Shown: piece by piece, positions 36,267-44,766 of the stretch
Position numbering within the stretch: position 1 is the first letter of the stretch
How the letters are laid out: each line of letters begins with the position of its first letter
NCBI GenBank assembly: GCA_965250225.1
Contig: CBDFNQ010000029.1
Span: 1 to 64,000, forward strand
DNA from: CBDEUK01 sp965250225
Lineage (GTDB): Bacteria; Pseudomonadota; Gammaproteobacteria; Eutrophobiales; Eutrophobiaceae
Reading direction: 5' to 3'
DNA: 64,000 nucleotides
Translations under genes and position numbers: made by a program
The notes under the pieces: generated by a model
What the model was told of the DNA's origin: nothing
Seen by the model: only the letters and a program-made list of their open reading frames with translations
Databases searched by the model: none

Positions 36267-36959
36267 CTATTTATATTCTTCACCGGCAATAAATTCAGCT
36301 AGCTTAAAATCGTATTCTGTATCAATATCAATAGAACGTTCAGTAGGCATAACATAACCATAAGTATTTTCAGAATAATATGTATAAGACCGTTTCAGAA
36401 AACAGTATTTAAAAATATAAATGCCACCATTTGGTATATACATTGGACTTAAAGCTTGCCTGTTGATAATCTTTTTATCGCCTTTATCTAATTCTCTTAT
36501 TATTCTATTGCTATCAGACAAGTCAAATATCCATTCAACAGGATGGAGCAATTGTGTACAAGAAATTACTGAATCGGCATGATTAGATTCGAACATCTGT
36601 ATTGCATCATCGATATCATTAGAATTACGGAACGGCACTGTCGGCAACAAAACACAAAAATCTTTGATTTCAGCATCTGCTTCAATTGCTAATCTATCGA
36701 CTGTGTATATGTAGTTATCAATTGCTAAGGAATCGTCTTGTGCTAATTCAATTGGCCTCATAAACGGGATTTCTACACCAGTAGATCTACACACCTCAGC
36801 AATTTCATCATCATCCGTTGATATAATTACTCTATCAATAGTATCTGCCTGTAGTGCCGCTTCAATCGTCCACTGAATTAGCGGCTTACCACCAAGCATC
36901 CTGATATTTTTTCTTTGGACTCCCTTTGATCCACCACGAGCAGGAATAATCGCTAACAT
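36267..36959 (-). CDS. neuA: CMP-nonulosonate synthetase (NeuA/LegF/PtmB type)
   Basis: 230 residues. IIPARGGSKGVQRKNIRML is the diagnostic CTP-binding motif; VIISTDDDEIAEVC, LLPTVPFRNSNDID (the QPTSPLR position) and SIDIDTEYDFKLAE follow. It activates a nonulosonate with CTP. Because it lies between ptmE and the NeuD/NeuB genes, the likely substrate is legionaminic acid or a derivative. Confidence 0.9.
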   Translation of the reverse strand: MLAIIPARGGSKGVQRKNIRMLGGKPLIQWTIEAALQADTIDRVIISTDDDEIAEVCRSTGVEIPFMRPIELAQDDSLAIDNYIYTVDRLAIEADAEIKDFCVLLPTVPFRNSNDIDDAIQMFESNHADSVISCTQLLHPVEWIFDLSDSNRIIRELDKGDKKIINRQALSPMYIPNGGIYIFKYCFLKRSYTYYSENTYGYVMPTERSIDIDTEYDFKLAEFIAGEEYK

Positions 36960-36969
36960 GTTCTACTAG

Positions 36970-37620
36970 CTACCCTAATTGTTCTTTACGTGTTTGAATA
37001 AATTTAGTTTTTTCCGGAATATTTTTATGAATAATTGATCCTGCTGCAATAATACTATCTTGGCCAATAGAAATGCCTTGAATGACCGAAGTTCCCGTTC
37101 CTATATAAGTTCTGTTACCGATAGCTACATTACCACTCAGTGTGACCCCCGGAGCTAAATGACAATAATCGTGAATTACACAATCATGTTCTACAACAAC
37201 ACCTGTATTTACAATGCAAGACCGACCAATACTCACACTAGGTTGAATTACTACCCCTGCCATTATTTGTGCACCCTGAGCTATTTTAACGTCACTGGCA
37301 ATTACTGCGGAAGGATGGATTACTTGAGTAAATTGAAATCCTTTTTCTTCCATACGTTCGTTCAATTCACAACGCACATTGCTATCTGGAATGGCGCCGA
37401 CTGCATTTACTAATACTACCTCATTAATTGAATAGTGTAAGATGGCATCATCATTACCTAAAAATTTAACCCCAAAATATTCTGATGATTCTGTCTGAAC
37501 AGGATCCGTTAAACCGATTATTTTTCTACCAGATTGAAGTAAGGCTTCAATGACAACCTTTGCATGACCGCCGGCGCCAAGGATAATTATTGGTTTGCTA
37601 ATATCAATATCAGAAATCAT
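36970..37620 (-). CDS. NeuD/PglD-like sugar O/N-acetyltransferase
   Basis: About 216 residues. IIILGAGGHAKVVIEALL is the N-terminal Rossmann subdomain. From about residue 95 a left-handed beta-helix follows, with hexapeptide repeats (VIHPSAVIASDVKIAQGA, VEHDCVIHDYCHLAPG, GTGTSVIQGISIGQDS) that include the catalytic His. I prefer ATG 37620, which overlaps the upstream NeuB stop by 11 bases; ATG 37641 is possible. LegH/PglD relatives acetylate the 4-amino group of the legionaminic precursor, and NeuD relatives O-acetylate the nonulosonate. Confidence 0.87.
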   Translation of the reverse strand: MISDIDISKPIIILGAGGHAKVVIEALLQSGRKIIGLTDPVQTESSEYFGVKFLGNDDAILHYSINEVVLVNAVGAIPDSNVRCELNERMEEKGFQFTQVIHPSAVIASDVKIAQGAQIMAGVVIQPSVSIGRSCIVNTGVVVEHDCVIHDYCHLAPGVTLSGNVAIGNRTYIGTGTSVIQGISIGQDSIIAAGSIIHKNIPEKTKFIQTRKEQLG

Positions 37621-38665
37621 CGAACTTAATAAGTTCATCATAGTCGATGTTGCGCTTAGCTTTTTTACCTATCATATATTCTATAGCTTCCGGAGAGAGA
37701 CCTGTGCCAGGGCGTTTATAATCGATCATCTCTTCAGTGATGACTTCGCCTTTGAGAATTTCTTTTGCTGCGACAATACTTCTTCGGAATGCCTTTAATC
37801 GATCATCATCTTCAACACAAGTAATTCTGTTCGTTCCAAGAGATTCATAAATACGTTTCGCACCATCAACTATGACTTTCATTTCTTCTTGAGTGGCTGA
37901 TACTTTGTGATCCCATCCTTCCATGTCCTTGTCTAACGTAAAGTGTTTTTCAATGACACATGCCCCTCTGGCAACCGCAGCATGTGACACACAAGTACCA
38001 AGGGTATGATCAGAAAATCCAACGGGATAATGAAACAACTGTGATAAAGTATCCATATTTTTTAGATTCACTTGCTTATCTTCAGGTGGATAAATTGAAA
38101 CACAATGCAGAATAACTATCTGATGATTACCAGTTCTCTCAATTGTATGTATTGCAGCATCAATTTCAGCTAAATTACTCAGCCCAGTTGAAAGAAGTAT
38201 CGGCTTATTCTTTGATGCAATATATGCAAGGAACGGATAATTATTTAAATCCATTGAGGCAACTTTAATAAACTCTGCCTCAATTTCATCTACTAGGAAA
38301 TCCACTTCCTTTTTTGAGAAGGGTGTTGATGTACAATCAATTCCAACTTGATCAGCATACTTTTTCATATCCAGCAATTCTTGTTCGGAGATCGAATATT
38401 CCTCAACAATCTCTTCCAGGGAATGATCATCCCTATCTCGATAGTCGTCTGACAGAAAACAATTTTCATCATAAGTCCCCTTCGAGAAAATTGTATCCTT
38501 AGACCATGACTGGAATTTGATACAGTCAGCACCTGCCTCCCTGGCAGAATCAATTAGTTTTCTTGCCAGATCCATATCACCGTTATGATTCGATCCAAGT
38601 TCTGCAATAATATAGGGTCGCTCTCCATCACCAACATTGCGTTCCCTCGTCAGTTTGACTTTCAT
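37610..38665 (-). CDS. legI: Legionaminic/sialic acid synthase (NeuB/LegI family) 3
   Basis: 351 residues. IIAELGSNHNGDMDLARK, CIKFQSWSKDTIF, FIKVASMDLNN, ILHCVSIYPPED, GFSDHTLGTC and VIEKHFTLDKDMEGWDH are canonical NeuB motifs with all key residues I can check (KFQ Lys, catalytic His, metal His). A C-terminal SAF domain begins at about residue 285. It overlaps the GT2 gene by four bases. Embedded between legB/legC and neuA, it is the best candidate for the legionaminate synthase proper. Confidence 0.88.
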   Translation of the reverse strand: MKVKLTRERNVGDGERPYIIAELGSNHNGDMDLARKLIDSAREAGADCIKFQSWSKDTIFSKGTYDENCFLSDDYRDRDDHSLEEIVEEYSISEQELLDMKKYADQVGIDCTSTPFSKKEVDFLVDEIEAEFIKVASMDLNNYPFLAYIASKNKPILLSTGLSNLAEIDAAIHTIERTGNHQIVILHCVSIYPPEDKQVNLKNMDTLSQLFHYPVGFSDHTLGTCVSHAAVARGACVIEKHFTLDKDMEGWDHKVSATQEEMKVIVDGAKRIYESLGTNRITCVEDDDRLKAFRRSIVAAKEILKGEVITEEMIDYKRPGTGLSPEAIEYMIGKKAKRNIDYDELIKFDDF

Positions 38666-39558
38666 ATTAATCCTACCTCAGATGGCAGGCGTATGTTTTC
38701 CCACCACATGTGATTATCAATATCATTTTCTTTTAATGCACCAATATAGTCATTTCGCCAGGCATTATTATTAACCCACTTATCATTTAATTCATTAAAT
38801 CTGTAATGTAAATCAGAGTACGCTGGGGCAATTTTGCTCATTAGTTTATAATGTTGTTGTTTTACTTCAATACCCTTACGAACGTTACTCTCATTAAGTG
38901 CCTGTGGCAGACCTGCCGTATTATTACCGTAAACACGATACTTAGTAGATGTCTTGCTAGTAAAGAGTGCTTCATACCCTAAGTGAAAAACGCATGCCCA
39001 CAGATACCAATCAAAGGCAATGGAGTCACCTTTCGTTAATGCGGGTAAGCCGTTTAGTGCCTCCACACGAACCGCCGTATTCGACAAACCCATGATGTTT
39101 CCTGTGAATATTGTGTCTTTATTGAACATGGCAGCTTCGTTAAAGCGCCGCGAAAAATATCTAGGCTCGTTATCTATTCCATTTTCATCATTAATATCAA
39201 GATCGTTCACGACAACAGCAGTATTATCGAGAAGCTCATTAACAACTTCTAAGCGATTTTTCTCAAACATATCATCACAATCAGTAAATACCAGTTTCTG
39301 ATAACCCATCTCCATAGCATGGCGAATTATACTTCTTCGATTTGATGAAACTGATCCCTTTATATCGACACTATTACAACAAAGGCTATGTGCCTCTATT
39401 GCTAATTCAAAATCGCCCAAACCATCATTTGCAATAAGAACATCAAACTCTTGAAAGGTTTGATTCTCGAGTGAAGTAAAGTAGCCTTCTAAATATTTCT
39501 CGATGCCAGGATAAACTGCTCCAATAACAACGATCTTTTTATGTACTTTACCGATCAA
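38662..39558 (-). CDS. Family 2-like glycosyltransferase
   Basis: 298 residues. VVIGAVYPGIEKYLEGYFTS is a shortened GT-A entry, FDVLIANDG and LVFTDCDDMFEKNRLE give the DxD-type metal site near residue 100, and DSIAFDWYLWACVFHLGYE is the acceptor-side region. Placed between legC and legI, it may transfer the nonulosonate or the sugar next to it. Specificity is not readable. Confidence 0.78.
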   Translation of the reverse strand: MIGKVHKKIVVIGAVYPGIEKYLEGYFTSLENQTFQEFDVLIANDGLGDFELAIEAHSLCCNSVDIKGSVSSNRRSIIRHAMEMGYQKLVFTDCDDMFEKNRLEVVNELLDNTAVVVNDLDINDENGIDNEPRYFSRRFNEAAMFNKDTIFTGNIMGLSNTAVRVEALNGLPALTKGDSIAFDWYLWACVFHLGYEALFTSKTSTKYRVYGNNTAGLPQALNESNVRKGIEVKQQHYKLMSKIAPAYSDLHYRFNELNDKWVNNNAWRNDYIGALKENDIDNHMWWENIRLPSEVGLI

Positions 39559-39568
39559 TATCTACCCA

Positions 39569-40714
39569 CTAGCCTAAGGGTAAACTACTGGGCACATTCA
39601 CTACACGTTGCTGCAGCCATTCGGTGTTAGTTAAATCTGTCTTTTGACACCGTAAATTCATCGACAATTGATGCATAGGTGTCCACGCAGGACGTGTCAT
39701 TACGTTATTATTATTTGTTTGTTCCAACATCGTATCTCGCTGACTTACATCTTCAGTGATGACAGTATTCAACCAATAGTTAGCCTTCGTCTGCGGAGGC
39801 TCCTTAACAAATTGGATACCATTATTCTTGCCCCATTCTTGATATTTACCGGCAACGACACGTTTTTCTTCTAATATTCTCGGCAATAATTCCATCTGCG
39901 CTAATCCTAAAGCCGCGTTAAGATTGGGTAATCGAAAATTGAATCCTATTTCATCATGCTCAAAAGTCCACTTATGTTCAATCTTAGCCGTAGTGGTTAT
40001 ATGTTTTGCTTTGTCGGCTAACGTTTTGTCGTTAGTCAACAACATTCCGCCGCCGCCTGTGGTAATGATCTTATTACCATTAAAGCTTAACGCCGAAATA
40101 TTTCCTACTGTTCCGGTATGCTGCTCTTTATAAATGCTACCAAGTGACTCAGCCGCATCTTCTACCAAAGCAATATTGTGCTGATTACATAAATGACTTA
40201 TCTCATCCAACTGAACAGGAAAACCAAAGCTGTGCATAGGAAGACAAGCGCGCACAATGCGATTCGTCTGTTTATTCCAACAATACCCATCGTTTCGTAT
40301 TTCACAGTTCTCTTCAAGAAAGACAGACATGCTTTGTGCTGAAAGTCCAAGCGTTTCTCTGCACACATCAACAAATACAGGTTCCGCATTACAATAGCGA
40401 ATAGCATTACAGGTGGCCACAAACGTAAACGATTGTGTAATCACCTCATCGCCACTCTGCACACCAGACAAGATTAATGCGACATGAAGTGCTGCAGTAC
40501 CGTTTACTGTGGCTATAGCATATTTTGTACTTGTAAAATCGGCCACGGAAGATTCAAAATTATCGACATATTTACCAATACTAGATACAAATGTAGAGTC
40601 AATAGTGTCCATCAAATATTGCTTTTCATTACCGATAAAACGCGGCTCATGTAAGGGAATAAAATCATTGGTACCGTAAAGTTCTCGTACAAAACGCACA
40701 AAATTATTAAACAT
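39569..40714 (-). CDS. legC: LegC-family PLP aminotransferase
   Basis: 381 residues. FIPLHEPRFIGNEKQYLMD, TVNGTAALHVALIL, ITQSFTFVATCNAI, VEDAAESLGSIY and the PLP lysine in SFNGNKIITTGGGG are those of LegC/DegT aminotransferases. It transaminates the 4-keto-6-deoxy-HexNAc product of LegB. It overlaps legB by eight bases. Unlike the aminotransferase at 23781-25226 it has no CBS region. Confidence 0.9.
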   Translation of the reverse strand: MFNNFVRFVRELYGTNDFIPLHEPRFIGNEKQYLMDTIDSTFVSSIGKYVDNFESSVADFTSTKYAIATVNGTAALHVALILSGVQSGDEVITQSFTFVATCNAIRYCNAEPVFVDVCRETLGLSAQSMSVFLEENCEIRNDGYCWNKQTNRIVRACLPMHSFGFPVQLDEISHLCNQHNIALVEDAAESLGSIYKEQHTGTVGNISALSFNGNKIITTGGGGMLLTNDKTLADKAKHITTTAKIEHKWTFEHDEIGFNFRLPNLNAALGLAQMELLPRILEEKRVVAGKYQEWGKNNGIQFVKEPPQTKANYWLNTVITEDVSQRDTMLEQTNNNNVMTRPAWTPMHQLSMNLRCQKTDLTNTEWLQQRVVNVPSSLPLG

Positions 40715-41708
40715 TATAGATTTCAGCCTTATACATCTTTAAATTTTCTGGTTGCATGATCCAGTCTATCGTCTTCTGAAGTCCATCACGCAGATCAATT
40801 TTGGGTTTAAAACCAGTCATCTTTTCAATTTTAGTGTTATCACACCATAATCTAAATACTTCTGATTTAGCTGGGCGTAAACGTTTTTCATCAGTAATAT
40901 AATTCACATCACTTTTCATCAAGTCTTTTATCAGGTTGAGAGTGTCACCAATACTTATTTCAAAATTGGAACCAATATTCACTGTTTCACCAACTGTTGA
41001 ATCACACTCTGCTAAAGCAATGAAACCACGACATGTATCTTCTACATAATTGAAATCACGAGTTGGCTTCTCATCACCTATTTTTATTTCTTTTATATCA
41101 TTTGCAATTTGTGTGATTATTGTCGGGATGACTGCTCGCGCAGATTGACGTGGCCCATATGTATTAAATGGTCGCGCGATTGTGACAGGCAAATCAAATG
41201 AATTGTAAAAGCTCATTGCGATTGCATCTGCTGCAATTTTAGTTGCACTATAAGGTGATTGGGCTTGCAAAGGATGCTTTTCATCGATAGGAACATATTG
41301 TGCTGTTCCATATACTTCGCTAGTAGAGGTGTGCACTACCTTACTTACTCCTAAATCTCGAGCCGCCTGTACTATGTTCAACGTTCCCTTAATATTAGTA
41401 TCAACATAGGTGTCAGGGGAATGATATGAATAAGGGATAGCAATCAAAGCAGCCAGATGCAGTACAGCATCACAATCTTGCATTGCAGTACGCACACCAT
41501 GTGGATCACGGATGTCTCCAGCAAATATTTCGAATTTTCCCTTAACATCACTAGAACAATGATCAAGCCAACCCCATGAATTAAAAGAATTGTAGAACAC
41601 AAAAGCTCGTACGTCGTGCCCCGCACGCACTAACGCTTCTGTAAGATGTGAACCTATAAACCCATCTGCACCAGTGATAAGGATTTTTGTGTTTCTTAAA
41701 GAAGCCAA
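40707..41708 (-). CDS. legB: LegB-type nucleotide-sugar 4,6-dehydratase
   Basis: 333 residues. ILITGADGFIGSHLTEALV is the Rossmann motif, LHLAALIAIPYSYHSP and HTSTSEVYGTAQY follow, the catalytic YSATK is in SPYSATKIAAD, and RPFNTYGPRQSARAVIP is typical of LegB. It makes the 4-keto-6-deoxy sugar for LegC. The start appears to be TTG at 41708, since no ATG lies before the Rossmann motif. Confidence 0.9.
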   Translation of the reverse strand: MASLRNTKILITGADGFIGSHLTEALVRAGHDVRAFVFYNSFNSWGWLDHCSSDVKGKFEIFAGDIRDPHGVRTAMQDCDAVLHLAALIAIPYSYHSPDTYVDTNIKGTLNIVQAARDLGVSKVVHTSTSEVYGTAQYVPIDEKHPLQAQSPYSATKIAADAIAMSFYNSFDLPVTIARPFNTYGPRQSARAVIPTIITQIANDIKEIKIGDEKPTRDFNYVEDTCRGFIALAECDSTVGETVNIGSNFEISIGDTLNLIKDLMKSDVNYITDEKRLRPAKSEVFRLWCDNTKIEKMTGFKPKIDLRDGLQKTIDWIMQPENLKMYKAEIYNV

Positions 41709-41739
41709 TTAATTAATAGCCTATTAATAAAGTGTTTTC

Positions 41740-43491
41740 TCAAACTGCTCGCAAAATTTCTGCCGGCGTGCCTTCTGCTATCATGCTTCCTTGTTCTAAC
41801 TGATACAGACGGCTGCAATGTTCCACAGTCGAAAGGCGATGGGCAACAATCAAGATGGTTTTACTGCCTTGAAGTTTTGTGACAGTTTGCATCACACCGA
41901 GCTCAGTTGCGGAATCAAGTGAACTGGTTGCTTCATCTAAAACCAAGACAGCTGGATCATGATAGAGCGCCCGTGCAATTCCGATACGTTGACGTTGTCC
42001 ACCCGAAAGCCGGATACCGCGCTCACCGACGACGGTTTCCATACCATCCGGTAAGTTAGCTACAAACTCTTCCAATTGCGCAGCCTTAATAGCGCGCTTT
42101 ACAGCAACATCATCGATTTGCTCATTTGAAATTCCGAAAGCGACATTACGTCTAAGAGTGTCATCAGTCAGATAAATGGACTGTGGCACATAACCAATCT
42201 GATCCTGCCAGGCACGCAGGTTTTGTTGGATGTTTTTGTTATCCACCACCACTTGTCCCATATTTGGCGTGAGTAGTCCCAAGAAAACATCGACCAAGGT
42301 ACTCTTACCAGAACCACTAGGGCCAATGAAACCCACATATTCACCTTTTTTTATGTTGATGAATATATCGCTAAGCGCAGGCACAGCAGCACCATGATAA
42401 GTGTAGCTAATACTGCTCAGGGAGATTTCTGTTTGTAATTCAGAAATAGCATGATTAGTATGAGACGGTTGTTCGGGTATTTCGAGTTTGATTTCTTCGC
42501 GTAGATTGTCAAGCACTGGCAAGCCAAAACGTATCCCCTGTAAAGCTACCAGAATCTGGTTAACTGAGGGTAGTAACCGAAAGGCCGCTGCTGTAAAAAG
42601 CCCCAGGGTTGTTACGATGATGCTCATATCTTGTTTTTGAGCGAGCATGGACATTACCAATATGGCTAAAGCCGCGACAGCTAAAAGCTCCATAAATAAA
42701 CGGGGCATTTGTTGCAACGTTGAATGGCGCTGTGTCATCCGTGCACTCTGGGTATTATGAACCAGATATTGTTCTAGAAAATTTTCCTCACGGCCAAGCA
42801 GTTTCACATCCTTGGCACCACCCAAGCCCTGTTGCAAATGCTTAATACGCAGACCATCATGAAACTGCCGCTCTTTACCCCAGCGAGTAACATGCCCACG
42901 AGTAATACGGTAAAAAACTGAAGCGATAGCTCCAAGTACCAGGACAACAATCAACGAACCGACCGGCTCTACAATAAAAAGCAAGGCCCCAATACAAAAC
43001 AACACCATACATTCAGTTATGTGAACCATGGTACTGGTTAGCATGTTTGTAAACATAGAAACTTCACTGCTAATATTACGAATCAATAATGCTGAGTTTC
43101 TCTGCAAGTGGAACGTGTAGGGCTGAAACATGTAAGAGGTAAATAGCCGCTGTGAAAGTTGTACTTGAATTCTCAAAACAAAGCGCGTTCGCCACCACGC
43201 AAGAAAAGCAAGGTACATACTTTTAACAACGTATACCGCGACAAGAGCCAGCATCGCAATCATGACAAGCTTCTGCTGACTGGGGTTACCCAACCAATTG
43301 AGCATCGGATCCAACATGGGATAACGCAAAACAATATCATCTTGTATCAGTACAGCAATTGACGGGATCACCATACCAATACCCAGGGTTTCTAACATCA
43401 CACCGATAATCACCAGACCAAGCAATAATAAAAAAGCTTTACGCTGGCTTGGGATGAGTAATTCATGAATTTTTAAAAAAGTATTTATCAC
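41740..43491 (-). CDS. PglK-like ABC exporter/flippase (fused TMD-NBD)
   Basis: 583 residues. About six membrane helices in residues 20-310 are followed by an ATPase domain: Walker A GPSGSGKST, Q-loop VPQSIYLTDDTLRRN, signature RLSGGQRQRIGIARAL, Walker B VLVLDEATSSLD and H-loop IVAHRLST. PglK/WlaB relatives flip lipid-linked oligosaccharides. The start is GTG at 43491, overlapping the TAG of the fcl remnant (TAGTG). Presence together with a Wzx suggests two translocation routes or replacement of one by the other. Confidence 0.88.
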   Translation of the reverse strand: MINTFLKIHELLIPSQRKAFLLLLGLVIIGVMLETLGIGMVIPSIAVLIQDDIVLRYPMLDPMLNWLGNPSQQKLVMIAMLALVAVYVVKSMYLAFLAWWRTRFVLRIQVQLSQRLFTSYMFQPYTFHLQRNSALLIRNISSEVSMFTNMLTSTMVHITECMVLFCIGALLFIVEPVGSLIVVLVLGAIASVFYRITRGHVTRWGKERQFHDGLRIKHLQQGLGGAKDVKLLGREENFLEQYLVHNTQSARMTQRHSTLQQMPRLFMELLAVAALAILVMSMLAQKQDMSIIVTTLGLFTAAAFRLLPSVNQILVALQGIRFGLPVLDNLREEIKLEIPEQPSHTNHAISELQTEISLSSISYTYHGAAVPALSDIFINIKKGEYVGFIGPSGSGKSTLVDVFLGLLTPNMGQVVVDNKNIQQNLRAWQDQIGYVPQSIYLTDDTLRRNVAFGISNEQIDDVAVKRAIKAAQLEEFVANLPDGMETVVGERGIRLSGGQRQRIGIARALYHDPAVLVLDEATSSLDSATELGVMQTVTKLQGSKTILIVAHRLSTVEHCSRLYQLEQGSMIAEGTPAEILRAV

Positions 43492-43694
43492 TAAAACTCT
43501 GCCTTAAAATTCTGATTAGTTCTGGTAAACTTTTCTTCCAGAGTTAACCTTGAATACCAACTTATTTCAGACAAGCGACTTATATCAATTAATTTTTGCA
43601 GAGTGTTGTCCAATTTTTCTGTATTCCATTTTAATTGCCCTTCATGTCCAATCATTTTTTGAATAACTTCTGCAAGCTGTTTGATTTTTATCAC
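43491..43694 (-). pseudogene. fcl: C-terminal remnant of a GDP-L-fucose synthase gene
   Basis: The 67-codon frame reads IKQLAEVIQKMIGHEGQLKW and DISRLSEISWYSRLTLEE, which match the C-terminal segment of GDP-fucose synthase (I/L-x-E-L-A-x-x-I..VGFEG, then K-x-x-D-x-S-R-L-x-x-L-G-W). The invariant P-x-G-T there is changed to L-D-N-T. Nothing of the N-terminal SDR domain remains upstream in any frame that I can follow, apart from a possible SAPLNNISC stretch to about 43740. It is a relic at the operon head, immediately before the ABC flippase. Confidence 0.7.
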
Positions 43695-43793
43695 AACTAA
43701 TATTATTCAAAGGTGCTGACTGGTTATCAGACAAAAATAATATGTTCAAGCATTGCAGTTAAAGTGAAAATATGAGCATCCGATAATTTCAAA

Positions 43794-43805
43794 CACGCTA
43801 CCGCC
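43794..43805 (-). promoter_or_regulatory. ops element (RfaH recruitment site)
   Basis: On the minus strand the sequence is GGCGGTAGCGTG, a full match to the ops core of enterobacterial JUMPstart elements, preceded by CTGCAG. It lies about 100 bases before the first remnant gene and about 50 bases after the stop of the regulator gene, facing into the 43-kb operon. RfaH paused at ops converts RNA polymerase to a termination-resistant form. rfaH itself is at 45408-45929. Confidence 0.9.
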
Positions 43806-43857
43806 CTGCAGTGTCATAATCATGACCCCGCATTGGCATTGATACGAAAAAATAGTC

Positions 43858-44460
43858 TTACAAACTCAGGCCCAGAATATCTGGGACAAAAATTTTATTT
43901 TTATTAATCTGTTTTGTTATTTCCAAATATGTCTGTTCAGGATTTAATAACGCTGTCACTAAACAGGCATCGAATTCTTTTTTATTTTCAAATCCACGCC
44001 AAACGGATTTGCTCAGGTAAATTGTTTTAGCAAATTGAATATCGAAAGTTGCAACATGCTCTAACTCGTTCTCATTCATGCGCAAGGATGCGATCTCTGC
44101 CAGTTCAGATACCCCACAAAACACAATTCGTTGATAACCACGGTCACAACAAGCAACCAGAGATTGATTAATGGATTCACTGGCCTTGCGGTAGAAATCA
44201 AACGAATAGGAAAGATATTGTGCAGTTAAACGGCTTTTTTCGGCAAAACCTTTGGGTGTGAGATAGTAAAGATAACGATTGGCAGGAACCTGCTGAATTT
44301 TGATAAACCCTTTGTGGGCACAACGTTTGAGGTAGGAATTGGCAAGACCCAGAGCGACACCGAGGTTATCGGCCAAATGGCGTTGTGTGACGTCCTCTTT
44401 ATGCTCAATCGTTTGAAGGATCTCCAGGGTCAGAGCGTCTTCTTTTTCTTTCGTGTTCAT
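43858..44460 (-). CDS. Winged-helix transcriptional regulator of the polysaccharide locus
   Basis: About 200 residues from ATG 44460. The N-terminal wing region reads TLEILQTIEHKEDVTQRHLA, NLGVALGLANSYLKRCAHKG (recognition helix) and YLYYLTPKGFAEKSRLT, a MarR-like winged helix. The C-terminal half (QRIVFCGVSELAEIASLRM onward) looks like a small Rossmann-type ligand or sensing domain. The frame also opens at TTG 44490, but ATG 44460 is within the inferred operator, directly after the promoter. It is the first gene before the ops element, so it may be transcribed with the operon. Confidence 0.8.
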   Translation of the reverse strand: MNTKEKEDALTLEILQTIEHKEDVTQRHLADNLGVALGLANSYLKRCAHKGFIKIQQVPANRYLYYLTPKGFAEKSRLTAQYLSYSFDFYRKASESINQSLVACCDRGYQRIVFCGVSELAEIASLRMNENELEHVATFDIQFAKTIYLSKSVWRGFENKKEFDACLVTALLNPEQTYLEITKQINKNKIFVPDILGLSL

Positions 44461-44469
44461 AATATGAAC
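44455..44469. promoter_or_regulatory. Operator-like dyad O1 (GTTCA-N5-TGAAC)
   Basis: The 17 bases 44454-44470 are a perfect palindrome apart from the central base, with arms GTTCA/TGAAC. It covers the regulator's ATG and lies just downstream of the inferred -10 box, a place where bound protein would block transcription. Confidence 0.75.
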
Positions 44470-44498
44470 AGTATATATCAGGGCGTTCAATAAATGAA
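44470..44498 (-). promoter_or_regulatory. Predicted sigma-70 promoter of the regulator gene
   Basis: On the minus strand: -35 TTCATT (44493-44498), 17-base spacer, -10 TATACT (44470-44475). The expected start site, about 7 bases downstream, would fall at about 44463, leaving almost no 5' leader before ATG 44460. O2 overlaps the -35 and O1 abuts the -10. Confidence 0.6.
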
Positions 44499-44499
44499 C
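44485..44499. promoter_or_regulatory. Operator-like dyad O2 (GTTCA-N5-TGAAC)
   Basis: Same half-sites and same 5-base spacer as O1. The two dyad centres (44462 and 44492) are 30 bases apart, about three helical turns, so two dimers would bind the same face of DNA. It overlaps the -35 box of the regulator promoter and lies 46 bases before the divergent hicB start. Confidence 0.75.
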
Positions 44500-44544
44500 A
44501 GACAGTTATGTGTTACTGGAATTAATCGGAGAAAAGAATAGACT

Positions 44545-44766
44545 ATGTACACTATGAATACCCAATACACAGCCCTCATTAAACATGACGAAAATTGGTG
44601 GATCGGTTGGATTGAAGAAATTCCGGGCGTGAATTGTCAAGAAGAGTCGCGTGAGAAACTCTTGGTTAGTCTCCGCGAAACATTGCAGGAAGCACTTGAT
44701 TTTAATAGAAAAGAAGCCATTTCTGCAGCGGGAAATCAGTATTCTGAAGAAAATATTGTACTATGA
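44545..44766 (+). CDS. hicB: HicB-type antitoxin
   Basis: 73 residues. YTALIKHDENWWIGWIEEIPGVNCQ and LRETLQEALDFNR are the HicB partial RNase-H-like fold (the central GxxxExPG pattern appears as GWIEEIPG). No C-terminal DNA-binding domain is present, so this is the short form. It overlaps hicA by four bases (ATGA), antitoxin first. An ATG at 44554 is an alternative start. It is divergent from the regulator gene and shares its upstream region. Confidence 0.85.
   Translation: MYTMNTQYTALIKHDENWWIGWIEEIPGVNCQEESREKLLVSLRETLQEALDFNRKEAISAAGNQYSEENIVL

Noticed and set aside
43858..44490. TTG 44490 as start of the regulator
   Set aside because: It would lie within O2 and upstream of the inferred transcription start; ATG 44460 fits better.
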